Positions 8,123 through 16,475 of a stretch of 64,000 nt of DNA are shown here, in pieces. Made by a program: the position numbers and the translations under genes. The notes under the pieces were generated by a model, which had not been told where the DNA came from, ran no database searches, and saw only the letters and a program-made list of their open reading frames with translations. Source of the stretch: an uncultured Lachnospiraceae bacterium (lineage in GTDB: Bacteria; Bacillota; Clostridia; Lachnospirales; Lachnospiraceae); NCBI GenBank assembly GCA_934339135.1, contig CAKRHP010000006.1, forward strand, positions 98,799-162,798. The letters are read 5' to 3'. Numbering within the stretch: position 1 is the stretch's first letter; the number at the start of each line of letters is the position of its first letter.

Positions 8123-8819
8123 TTAACTTTTCTTCTCTTTCTCGCTCTGCCTGAGATTTTCGCAGATAAACCGGCCGGTGTTCTGCGGCAGTTTCTATCC
8201 TGCCCTGATGATAATAACACTCACCCAATGCCGCCACCGCTGCTGCTCTCTGTCTCGACAAATGACATGGTGCAAACTGATACTCATTCACAGCCTCCTC
8301 CCGGATGATCTCCTCATAAACCGGCACGCCGTCTCCAAGGAAATGAACCTTTACCGGGTATTTTGCCAGTTCCTTCAATAAATCATGAATATCCATGGCA
8401 CACTGATCGATCACAGAAATCAGTCCTCCCTCCCGCATCTCATAAACCCCGGTATAAACCTGATTTCTCCGGGCATCCATAATGGGACAGATAAAGCCGT
8501 CCGCCTCTGCAAGCTGATAAGCAAGTCCCTCCAGCGTCGGAACCGGAATGATCGGCTTGTCCAACACAAGGCCAAGTCCCTTTACGGTAGCCGACCCGAT
8601 ACGGAGTCCGGTAAAGGATCCCGGCCCTGCTGCCACTGCTATGGCATCCAATTTCTCCAGAGGAATCCCTGCATAATCCACAACCTGCTTTATCATAGGA
8701 AGTAATGTCTGGGAATGGGTCTGCTTATTATTTACTGTGAACTCTGCCACGATCGCATCCCCGGACAATATCGCTGCCGATGCCACCAGACCAGAGCTGT
8801 CCACGCCTAATATCTTCAT
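8112..8819 (-). CDS. tsaB: tRNA threonylcarbamoyladenosine complex subunit TsaB
   Basis: TsaB is the dimerisation partner of TsaD in t6A37 synthesis. The 235-residue ASKHA-fold protein starts MKILGVDSSGLVASAA and contains AAGPGSFTGLRIG, the TsaB signature. It lacks the metal-binding HxxxH of TsaD, as expected. It lies 25 bases after tsaE and overlaps rimI. Confidence 0.95.
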   Translation of the reverse strand: MKILGVDSSGLVASAAILSGDAIVAEFTVNNKQTHSQTLLPMIKQVVDYAGIPLEKLDAIAVAAGPGSFTGLRIGSATVKGLGLVLDKPIIPVPTLEGLAYQLAEADGFICPIMDARRNQVYTGVYEMREGGLISVIDQCAMDIHDLLKELAKYPVKVHFLGDGVPVYEEIIREEAVNEYQFAPCHLSRQRAAAVAALGECYYHQGRIETAAEHRPVYLRKSQAEREREEKLNAN

Positions 8820-8844
8820 CTTCTATCACGCCTTTCTGATTAAA

Positions 8845-9276
8845 TCATCTTTTAATAACAGTAATTTTTCTATAGTCAAATCCTTTTTCCAGTACTTTTT
8901 CTATCTGTACCTCTATTACATGCTCCGGGATCAGTTCTTCAATCAGAGATGCCCATTCGATCAGGCAGACTCCGTTCCCAAAGAAATAATCCTCATAACC
9001 AATCTCATCCATTTCCTCCGGATCTGCAATCCGGTATACATCAAAATGATACAGTGGAATTCTCCCCTGCTCATATATCTGCATGATCGTAAAGGTAGGA
9101 CTGCTGATAGGTTCCTCAATTCCAAGACCTTTTCCGAATCCCTTTGTGAATACTGTTTTCCCTACACCTAAATCACCATTTAACAATACGATATCCCCTG
9201 GCTTACAATCCTCTCCCAGTCTTTTCCCCAGTTCATAAGTATCCTGTTCCCGTAAGCTTTCTATCACCTCAGTCAT
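8845..9276 (-). CDS. tsaE: tRNA threonylcarbamoyladenosine ATPase subunit TsaE
   Basis: This 143-residue P-loop protein powers turnover of the TsaBD complex. The Walker A motif is GDLGVGKT, followed by SSPTFTIMQIYEQG and HFDVYRI. The invariant LIEWA (CLIEWASLIEELIP) is present. Its ATG overlaps the stop of the upstream membrane gene by 4 bases, with GAGGAGC just before it, so the two are translationally coupled. Confidence 0.95.
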   Translation of the reverse strand: MTEVIESLREQDTYELGKRLGEDCKPGDIVLLNGDLGVGKTVFTKGFGKGLGIEEPISSPTFTIMQIYEQGRIPLYHFDVYRIADPEEMDEIGYEDYFFGNGVCLIEWASLIEELIPEHVIEVQIEKVLEKGFDYRKITVIKR

Positions 9277-9821
9277 GAATGCTCCTCCTGATCCTTCTCC
9301 TCCTGATGTTTGTCCGCCTCTGCCGGATCATAATCCGCATATTCCTTTACCTTTGCCGCTGCAAAGGTCTTGATCTCCTCAAACTCCGTGCCGCACTGAT
9401 CCTGCGGAAAAATAAAAGCTCTGACCGGAGACATGTACAAATACACCGCCTTCGCCGTACAGGTGATCTTGCGGACATCATACCATTTTACCGCCGCCTC
9501 CTGCTCTCCCTGGGAAACTGTGATCCCCTCCGGCGACAATACATAATGAAGCTTTGAATTGATGTTCTTATTCTGCCTTGCCTGCGCCTTTGATTTTGAA
9601 TAAAGCATCACCGGCTGAACGATCGTAAACAGACAACCAATGATAAATAATGCGATCCGTGCCGTGGTATCCATCGCACCAAAGCGAAGCACCAGAATAA
9701 ACCAGCAGGAAAGGCTGATCACCACACCGAAAATTCCTGATATATTTCCATATGCGTGTCTCATGGAGAATGCATACAGATCTCCCGCTGTCAGCTCTAC
9801 GTCAAACGCTATTTCCTTCAT
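9273..9821 (-). CDS. YcxB-like membrane protein
   Basis: This 182-residue protein has two close membrane helices (about residues 28-45 and 55-75) and then a cytosolic PH-like domain with LSPEGITVSQGEQEAAVKW and a YDVRKI-type turn, the pattern of YcxB-family proteins. The C-terminus is acidic and His-rich. It is the first gene of the tsaE-tsaB-rimI transcript. The role is unknown; fusion of its expression to t6A genes may be only positional. Confidence 0.7.
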   Translation of the reverse strand: MKEIAFDVELTAGDLYAFSMRHAYGNISGIFGVVISLSCWFILVLRFGAMDTTARIALFIIGCLFTIVQPVMLYSKSKAQARQNKNINSKLHYVLSPEGITVSQGEQEAAVKWYDVRKITCTAKAVYLYMSPVRAFIFPQDQCGTEFEEIKTFAAAKVKEYADYDPAEADKHQEEKDQEEHS

Positions 9822-9861
9822 AAATGATCTCCTGTTCTTTCTTACTTATTCTTATACCAGC

Positions 9862-9917
9862 ACAACGATTCATTATTCGTTGTACTAGCATTATAGCAGA
9901 ATATAGCGAAAAAACAA
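9862..9917 (-). promoter_or_regulatory. promoter with overlapping inverted repeat for the ycxB-like/tsaEB/rimI operon
   Basis: TTGTTT (9912-9917) and TATAAT (9890-9895) are 16 bases apart on the minus strand. ACAACGA (9862-9868) and TCGTTGT (9877-9883) form a 7-bp inverted repeat at or just after the predicted start point, a plausible operator. Confidence 0.55.
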
Positions 9918-10044
9918 TATATACAAAACCTCCGTCATATGTTATCTTTAAAATCAGGAAACACTTTATGGGTTTAATATATGCAAAAACAAGGGTTATC
10001 GTATCTGCATTTCAGACATTGCAGATACCAAAAGGGGGATTTTT

Positions 10045-11925
10045 ATGATGGATATTACAAATATGAGTATAGACGATATCCGCGAACAGGTGGAAAAGCA
10101 GATCGACTTCGACCGGCTTGAGGAGCTAAATGCCCATCTCGAGAGGGATATTCGGAGCATTCTTGACTCCTGCGGATTATATTACCGGATCTTTTCACGC
10201 GTAAAAACGAAAAGCTCCATCAGCAAAAAGCTTTATAATGGAAAATACGGCACCGAAAAGAATTCGAAAAAAGTACAGGATCTTATCGGTCTGCGTATTG
10301 TTCTTTACTATTCAGATGATCTGAGCATTGGTCGTGAAATTATGGAAAAAACTTTCCTGCGTACAGGAACCTGGTCACGAAACGATTTCAATGCCGCAGA
10401 ATTCCGTGCCACAAAGATCAATGGTGTATTCCGTCTGCCTTCCGATCATTTCAAATTATATACCAGTGAACTGTGGGATCTTCCCATTGATACAACCTTT
10501 GAGATCCAATTCCGCACGGTATTCTTTGAAGGCTGGCACGAGATTGAACATGATATGCGCTACAAAAGTCTTCTGCCAGATGACAAATTTTGGGAAAACA
10601 GTGAAGACCTTTCCCGGATCCTGCACTGCATCCTCGCCAATCTGGAGTTATCAGACTGGTCTCTGGTGCAGCTTTTTGAGCACCTTTCCTATAACCATTA
10701 TCAAAACGGAAACTGGGATCTGATGCTGAAAAGCCACTTTCGGCTGCGCATGGAAGATAAGGAACCACTTTCTCCTGCGATCACAGTACTTTTCGATCAG
10801 GACCGCCGTCTGGCGAAACAATTCTTCAAATGCGAAAAAATTGTATTGGTTCGCGAATTGTTAAAGCAGGATTATATTCCAAAGATCACCTTCGACCTGA
10901 TCATCCGTCTGCTCAATGAAAGTGTCGTACATGATGCCCGCATCACAGCATATTATCAGGAGCATGATCCATTGGCAGTCAAAACACCGGTACCGGTCCG
11001 TCAGGCATTAAAGCCTTTGGACAGCAATACTCTGTTCCATTTGGAAATTCCACTTTTGCACAAGCCTGTGCGAGAGCTTAAAACAGAATTTAACAACGCA
11101 TCCCATATTATTTACCGATGGATCCGGTATAAACTAAGCTATATCTTTCCGGATCTTCCGGCCGAGGCCGAAACGCTGCACCGCCACCTGCCCGGTTATG
11201 ACATCAAGTGTACCTGGAATGCCGAACAATATATTATGGAAGCCGAATTTTCTTATATTGATGACAAGATGCCCGGAACACTGTGGCATATTACTGTCTC
11301 CCTTCAAAAGGACGGCTCCAGTGAAAAAGAACCTTTGTTGTTCCGGCACCAGACCACCCTTCATACTCCGACTACAGCCATCCACCGTGAAACCTTCAGT
11401 AAACCATCTTATCTGGCAGAATTATCCTCCAAGATCGGGCTGATGGATCAGGAACGTCTTGGCACACAGGGACGTTTTGTAAACACCCCGGAAAGCTTTG
11501 AGACATTCGAACATCTGATTCACGATCCGCAAAGACGTCTTCCGGTAGTTGTGATCACCCAGCATAAGGCAGTTTCTCCGGAAAATGCCAACACTTATCG
11601 GGAAGGATACGATATGAACACCTTTCCTGTCAACGGAACACGTCTTGCAAAGGTGATCGGTCTGTATTCCCATGTTTATATGCTGGACCACCGATTGACC
11701 GAGAACCTTTCCATAGAGAAGCAGAACCAAGAAGTACTCCATGGAGGCATCCTGATATTCTGGCCGGTTTCATCTCACAGAGAAACCACGATATATACCA
11801 GCCAGATGATCCGCGAGGCTCACTTTGATTACAACCGTTTTGCGTTTCATGAACAGAATTTCAACGAAAAAGCTTTTCGTTCCAAACTGGCACAGATCAT
11901 CAAGGATGACCATGTCACCCATTAG
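10045..11925 (+). CDS. RelA/SpoT-like synthetase domain protein with a long unknown C-terminal region
   Basis: The first about 190 of 626 residues resemble the (p)ppGpp-synthetase fold. RVKTKSSISKKL (52-63) matches the RxK-x-S-x-x-K loop, DLIGLRIVLYY (79-89) matches the core strand, and FEIQFRT...WHEIEHDMRYK (152-173) matches EIQIRT...WHExEHxxxYK. The GY-x-S-x-H segment that stacks the acceptor nucleotide is not recognisable; it reads INGVFRLPSDH (125-135). No HD hydrolase, TGS or ACT domain is seen, so this is not a classical Rel. The last about 130 residues start PVVVITQHKAVSP and have alternating hydrophobic strands (LAKVIGLYSHVYML, HGGILIFWPV). AGGGGGA precedes the start. The real product of the domain is uncertain. 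Confidence 0.7.
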   Translation: MMDITNMSIDDIREQVEKQIDFDRLEELNAHLERDIRSILDSCGLYYRIFSRVKTKSSISKKLYNGKYGTEKNSKKVQDLIGLRIVLYYSDDLSIGREIMEKTFLRTGTWSRNDFNAAEFRATKINGVFRLPSDHFKLYTSELWDLPIDTTFEIQFRTVFFEGWHEIEHDMRYKSLLPDDKFWENSEDLSRILHCILANLELSDWSLVQLFEHLSYNHYQNGNWDLMLKSHFRLRMEDKEPLSPAITVLFDQDRRLAKQFFKCEKIVLVRELLKQDYIPKITFDLIIRLLNESVVHDARITAYYQEHDPLAVKTPVPVRQALKPLDSNTLFHLEIPLLHKPVRELKTEFNNASHIIYRWIRYKLSYIFPDLPAEAETLHRHLPGYDIKCTWNAEQYIMEAEFSYIDDKMPGTLWHITVSLQKDGSSEKEPLLFRHQTTLHTPTTAIHRETFSKPSYLAELSSKIGLMDQERLGTQGRFVNTPESFETFEHLIHDPQRRLPVVVITQHKAVSPENANTYREGYDMNTFPVNGTRLAKVIGLYSHVYMLDHRLTENLSIEKQNQEVLHGGILIFWPVSSHRETTIYTSQMIREAHFDYNRFAFHEQNFNEKAFRSKLAQIIKDDHVTH

Positions 11926-11947
11926 GAAACGTGCATTTTCCTGCCAC

Positions 11948-13168
11948 TTAATCCAATATGATCTTCACTGCTTTGTGTTTTTCCGAACCTCCGCCCTCTC
12001 TGCACAAACGCAGTGTCAGCCGGTCACCCTGTTGGTGGGTAGACAAACACAGACTCAGATCGTTCATAGTTTTTATCTTATTGCCGTCGATCGAATAAAT
12101 TCTGTCTGCAACCCGGATTCCACCATGATAAGCAGGGGATTTCAGTTGAACCTCCGTAACATAAACGCCTTCCCTGTCTCCTGCATCTTTACCGTGGATG
12201 CCCAGATACACATTTTGTTTACGATCTACAATTGCCTGTGCCATCACCGCAATATCCGCAGAAGACACAAATGCCCAATTGGTTTCTCCGGTAATGTCCT
12301 TATACTGCTCTGTGATCATTCCAATGATCTTTCCTTCAATGTTCATCGCAAAACCATTGCCACCCTTCGTATAGGCAATATCCGTTGCAAATACGGAGAA
12401 ATTTTTATCTGTAGCCTGCACAGAAATATCTGCATTCACAATATTGCCCAGCATCACGGAATTCATCATTCCATTGGGACAGCCAAAAAGAAGAATACGG
12501 TCACTGAGCTTCAACGATAATTCTGACGCATACTGCGTAAAATCTGTCACTACGATTTCTTTCATCGTGCTTTTTGAGACACCATCCACATTGACACCAA
12601 GCACAGCAATTCCTATATTATTATCCTCCTCCACAAGCTCTGCAGATGCCTTTTTCCCATCCACAAATTCCACTTCCAGAACCTTTTCCCCTGTGATAGA
12701 GGAAAGCTGTGTCAATATATACAGCATGCCTCCCTTGCGTTTAAATAAGAGACCACTCTGCACCATGTCATCCTGCTTGCTCTTCTGATACCAGCTTTCG
12801 GTATGTATCTTTCTCACCGATACTACGGATTTATTGCAATTCACCCCAATTTGTGCGATCCGTTTCCAATAATCCTCATAGGCTTCGATCATATCCGCAT
12901 CTGACTTTCCGACGCTGTTATTCTGTTCTTCCTGTACGTTATCAGAATTATTCAGGAGATTCTCCCGATAGACCTGTGCATCCCTCTCGCTCAGCACGTC
13001 CTGCACCTTCCAGAATACCACAGATGCAACCACTCCGAAAACACACGCAAGAACGATCACATATACAAGTTTTTTCGCAGGGCAGAATCCTTTTTCCCTC
13101 TGGGGTTCCCGCACTGCTTCCTGTAGAAAGCAATACTCCTCTTCTGTTGTTTTCTTTTTTTCTTCCAT
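11948..13168 (-). CDS. HtrA/DegP-like membrane protein without a catalytic triad (pseudoprotease) plus PDZ domain
   Basis: The 406-residue protein has a cytosolic N-terminus, one membrane helix (about 34-53), a trypsin-like S1C domain (about 100-310) and a C-terminal PDZ domain (about 318-400, YLGIHGKDAG then GVYVTEV and ADRIYSIDG). Where HtrA proteases have the His in ILTNNHVI, this protein has Ser156 in ILTQLSSI. The DLAVL Asp is Gly186 in GIAVL. The GNSGG Ser is Asn271 in GGNGFAM. All three catalytic residues are therefore missing while the fold landmarks remain. It may act as a binding or sensing scaffold. It is divergent from mutS2. Confidence 0.82.
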   Translation of the reverse strand: MEEKKKTTEEEYCFLQEAVREPQREKGFCPAKKLVYVIVLACVFGVVASVVFWKVQDVLSERDAQVYRENLLNNSDNVQEEQNNSVGKSDADMIEAYEDYWKRIAQIGVNCNKSVVSVRKIHTESWYQKSKQDDMVQSGLLFKRKGGMLYILTQLSSITGEKVLEVEFVDGKKASAELVEEDNNIGIAVLGVNVDGVSKSTMKEIVVTDFTQYASELSLKLSDRILLFGCPNGMMNSVMLGNIVNADISVQATDKNFSVFATDIAYTKGGNGFAMNIEGKIIGMITEQYKDITGETNWAFVSSADIAVMAQAIVDRKQNVYLGIHGKDAGDREGVYVTEVQLKSPAYHGGIRVADRIYSIDGNKIKTMNDLSLCLSTHQQGDRLTLRLCREGGGSEKHKAVKIILD

Positions 13169-13269
13169 ATTATTTCTCCAATTTCTATGATAACGTTTTT
13201 ATATAAAGCTTATCACACATATATGAATAGTTTATGAATAAGCAGTTAATATGATATTTTAAAATTATG

Positions 13270-13299
13270 TTGCAGTATCTTATCTGTGTGGTGTATGAT
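13270..13299 (+). promoter_or_regulatory. candidate promoter of mutS2
   Basis: TTGCAG (13270-13275) and TATGAT (13294-13299) are 18 bases apart, about 35 bases before the start codon. Confidence 0.4.
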
Positions 13300-13332
13300 G
13301 ATATTAACTGTATTGAAATGAGGTCTACAAAA

Positions 13333-15714
13333 ATGAATACAAAAGTATTACAGACATTAGAATATAATAAAATAATCAACCAGCTGATTTCTTTTGCCTC
13401 CTCTCCATCCGGCAAAGAATTTTGTCAGGACTTAACCCCCCGCACAGATCGCGATTGGATAGAAATGTCTCAACGGGAAACCTCTGATGCACTCACCCAT
13501 ATTCTGACCAAGGGCGAGCTTTCCTTCTACGGAATTCAGGATATTCGTCCCTCTTTAAAACGACTGGAGATCGGATCCTCTCTGGGAAGTCATGAGCTTT
13601 TGGATATTGCGCTGCTTCTTTCCACTGCTGCATCCGTGAAGAACTACTTCCGCCAGGCACTCCGGGAAGATGACTCCACCGGTGATTCCCTTAACGAACG
13701 CTATCAGCTGATCGAACCGTTATCTCCTCTGATGCAGGAGATCCGTCGATGCATTCCGGAACATGATGTCATTGCAGACGACGCTTCCACCGGACTCGCT
13801 CAGGTACGCAGACAGCTAAAGCTGACCAACGACCGTATCCACGAACAGTTAAACAGCATTCTCAATAGTTCTTCCCGGAGCATGCTCCAGGATTCCATCA
13901 TCACAATGCGAAACGGCCGATACTGCCTGCCCGTCAAAGCCGAATATCGTTCCTCCTTCCGTGGAATGCTTCATGACCAGTCAGCAACCGGTTCCACCCT
14001 TTTTATTGAACCGGCTGCTGTCGTGAAGCTGAACAACGACATTCGCCAGCTGGAGCTCCAGGAGCAGGAAGAGATCGACAAAATTCTTGCAGATCTGAGT
14101 AATCTTGCTGCGGAGCAGTCCTTCTTCCTGGCACAGGATTACCGGGTTTTATGTGAACTGGATTTTATTTTTGCCCGCGCCATGCTCTCCAAAAAGATGC
14201 ATGGTACACGACCTCTTTTCCCGGCAGAGGGATATATTGAGATCAAGAACGGACGGCATCCCCTGATCGATCCCAAAAAGGTCGTTCCTATTGATATTCA
14301 TATCGGAAAAGACTTTTCTCTTCTGGTAGTAACCGGACCAAATACCGGCGGCAAGACAGTTTCACTGAAAACCGTAGGCCTTTTTTGTCTGATGGGACAG
14401 GCCGGTCTTCATATTCCGGCATTTGATAACTCCTGTCTGAAGATTTTTGATGAAATCTACGCTGATATCGGTGACGAACAGAGTATCGAACAGAGCCTGA
14501 GTACCTTTTCTTCTCATATGGTCAATACTGTGTCGATTCTGGAAAAAGCAGATTCCAACAGTCTGGTACTTTTTGACGAGCTTGGTGCCGGTACCGATCC
14601 TACCGAGGGGGCTGCTCTCGCCACAGCAATCCTTGCCAATCTGCACAAACGAGGCAGTCTGGTGATGGCAACCACGCACTACAGCGAGTTAAAGCTGTAC
14701 GCCCTGCAGACACCGGATGTTCAAAACGCCTGCTGCGAGTTTGATGTATCAACCCTGCAGCCAACCTACCGTCTTTTGATCGGTATTCCGGGAAAAAGTA
14801 ATGCATTTGCTATTTCCGGCAAGCTGGGCTTATCCCCAGAGATCATTGAAGATGCCAAAGACCGTGTTTCTTCCGATTCCCAAAATTTTGAAGATGTCTT
14901 GAGCGATCTCGAAGCATCCCGGATCAAGCTGGAACAGGAGCACAAAACGATTTCTGAAAACCGCAAAGAAATTTCACGTCTCAAAAAAGAACTTCGTGAG
15001 AAAACAGAGAAACTGGAGCAGTCCCGCGAAAAGATTCTGCAAAATGCCAATCAGGAGGCAAGCCGCATCCTTGCAGAAGCCAAAAATGTGGCGGATGATA
15101 CCATACGGAAATATACCAAATGGGCCAAAAGCGACCGCCATATTCAGGAAATGGAGAAAGAGCGGGCCGAATTACGTAACCGGATGAACAAGCACCAGAA
15201 TCAGTCCGGAAGCAAACCTCAAAAGAGAAAAAAGAAATCCATCAAAGCTTCTGATCTGATGATCGGTTCTAACGTTCATATATTAACCTTAAACGCAGAC
15301 GGTACGGTCAGCACCCTGCCGAATGAGAAAGGGGATCTTTTTGTACAAGCTGGTCTCCTGCGCACTCAGGTCAACATCAAAGATCTGGAACTGCTTCCGG
15401 AAGAAAAAACAAAACAAACAGAAAAACGCCACAGCGGAAGCGGAAAGATCCGTATTGACAAGGCCGCTTCTGTTCACCAGGAAGTAAACCTCATCGGCAT
15501 GACCGTCGATGAAGCAATGCCTGTATTAAATAAATATCTGGATGATGCTTATCTGGCACATATGACACAGGTAACCGTGATACACGGCCGTGGAACCGGA
15601 GCACTCCGTAAGGCTGTCCATCAACAGCTTGCCCGTTTAAAATATGTAAAGTCTTATCGCCTTGGTGAATTTGGCGAAGGGGATATGGGAGTTACCATCG
15701 TAACTTTCAAATAA
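13333..15714 (+). CDS. mutS2: MutS2 ATPase/endonuclease
   Basis: MutS2 (RqcU in Bacillus) acts on branched DNA and on stalled or collided ribosomes. The 793-residue protein has the MutS core and ATPase with Walker A TGPNTGGKT (about 334-342) and Walker B LVLFDELGAGTDPTEGAA (about 410-427). A long coiled coil rich in Glu/Lys follows (about 510-620). The C-terminal Smr domain has VNLIGMTVDEA and the nuclease motif HGRGTGALR. The ATG at 13333 follows GAGG; an upstream in-frame ATG at 13267 would add an unlike extension. Confidence 0.96.
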   Translation: MNTKVLQTLEYNKIINQLISFASSPSGKEFCQDLTPRTDRDWIEMSQRETSDALTHILTKGELSFYGIQDIRPSLKRLEIGSSLGSHELLDIALLLSTAASVKNYFRQALREDDSTGDSLNERYQLIEPLSPLMQEIRRCIPEHDVIADDASTGLAQVRRQLKLTNDRIHEQLNSILNSSSRSMLQDSIITMRNGRYCLPVKAEYRSSFRGMLHDQSATGSTLFIEPAAVVKLNNDIRQLELQEQEEIDKILADLSNLAAEQSFFLAQDYRVLCELDFIFARAMLSKKMHGTRPLFPAEGYIEIKNGRHPLIDPKKVVPIDIHIGKDFSLLVVTGPNTGGKTVSLKTVGLFCLMGQAGLHIPAFDNSCLKIFDEIYADIGDEQSIEQSLSTFSSHMVNTVSILEKADSNSLVLFDELGAGTDPTEGAALATAILANLHKRGSLVMATTHYSELKLYALQTPDVQNACCEFDVSTLQPTYRLLIGIPGKSNAFAISGKLGLSPEIIEDAKDRVSSDSQNFEDVLSDLEASRIKLEQEHKTISENRKEISRLKKELREKTEKLEQSREKILQNANQEASRILAEAKNVADDTIRKYTKWAKSDRHIQEMEKERAELRNRMNKHQNQSGSKPQKRKKKSIKASDLMIGSNVHILTLNADGTVSTLPNEKGDLFVQAGLLRTQVNIKDLELLPEEKTKQTEKRHSGSGKIRIDKAASVHQEVNLIGMTVDEAMPVLNKYLDDAYLAHMTQVTVIHGRGTGALRKAVHQQLARLKYVKSYRLGEFGEGDMGVTIVTFK

Positions 15715-15741
15715 ATCAAGGAATGAAATGGAGAAGATGAA

Positions 15742-16449
15742 ATGGCTGAAAAACAAAAAATTTTAATTGTAGACGATGACAATAATATCGCTGAGCTTGT
15801 AAGCATGTATTTGGTAAAAGAATGCTTTGATACTTACATCGCAAATGACGGGGAAGCCGCTCTGACTGCCATCACAAGTTATCAACCAAATCTTATTGTT
15901 TTGGACATTATGCTTCCCGGCATCACTGGATACGACGTTCTCCGGGAGCTTCGTAAAACATCAAACCTCCCTGTCATCATGCTTTCTGCCAAGGGCGAAA
16001 CCTTCGACAAAGTTCTCGGACTCGAGCTGGGAGCTGATGATTATGTAATGAAACCCTTTGATACAAAGGAACTGGTTGCCAGAATCAAAGCAGTTCTGCG
16101 CCGCTATACCATAGAATCATCCGCACAGGAAGCCGAAACGATTCCAAAAGAATGTGTTACTTATCCTAACCTGATCATCAATCTCACCGACTACTCTGTT
16201 TACTATTTCAAACAAAGAGTAGAGATGCCCCCAAAAGAGTTGGAACTTTTCTACTTCCTTGCTTCACATCCAAATCAGGTATTTACCCGTGAACAGCTTC
16301 TAGATCATATCTGGAGCTATGATTACATTGGAGATACCCGTACCGTAGATGTCCATATCAAACGACTTCGTGAAAAGTTTTCCCAGCCTGCCGAATGGAA
16401 CATCGCCACGGTATGGGGTGTTGGTTATAAATTTGAATATCACGCATAA
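15742..16449 (+). CDS. OmpR/PhoB-family response regulator
   Basis: The 235-residue regulator has a receiver domain with acidic pocket DDD (11-13), phosphorylation site Asp55 in IVLDIMLPG, the switch Ser in MLSAKGE and Lys in MKPFDTKEL. A winged-helix DNA-binding domain follows (about 140-233: PPKELELFYFLASHPNQVF, RTVDVHIKRLREK). It is followed 26 bases later by its histidine kinase. Target genes are not evident here. Confidence 0.93.
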   Translation: MAEKQKILIVDDDNNIAELVSMYLVKECFDTYIANDGEAALTAITSYQPNLIVLDIMLPGITGYDVLRELRKTSNLPVIMLSAKGETFDKVLGLELGADDYVMKPFDTKELVARIKAVLRRYTIESSAQEAETIPKECVTYPNLIINLTDYSVYYFKQRVEMPPKELELFYFLASHPNQVFTREQLLDHIWSYDYIGDTRTVDVHIKRLREKFSQPAEWNIATVWGVGYKFEYHA

Positions 16450-16475
16450 ATCACAACTTTGAACGGAGAATTTCC

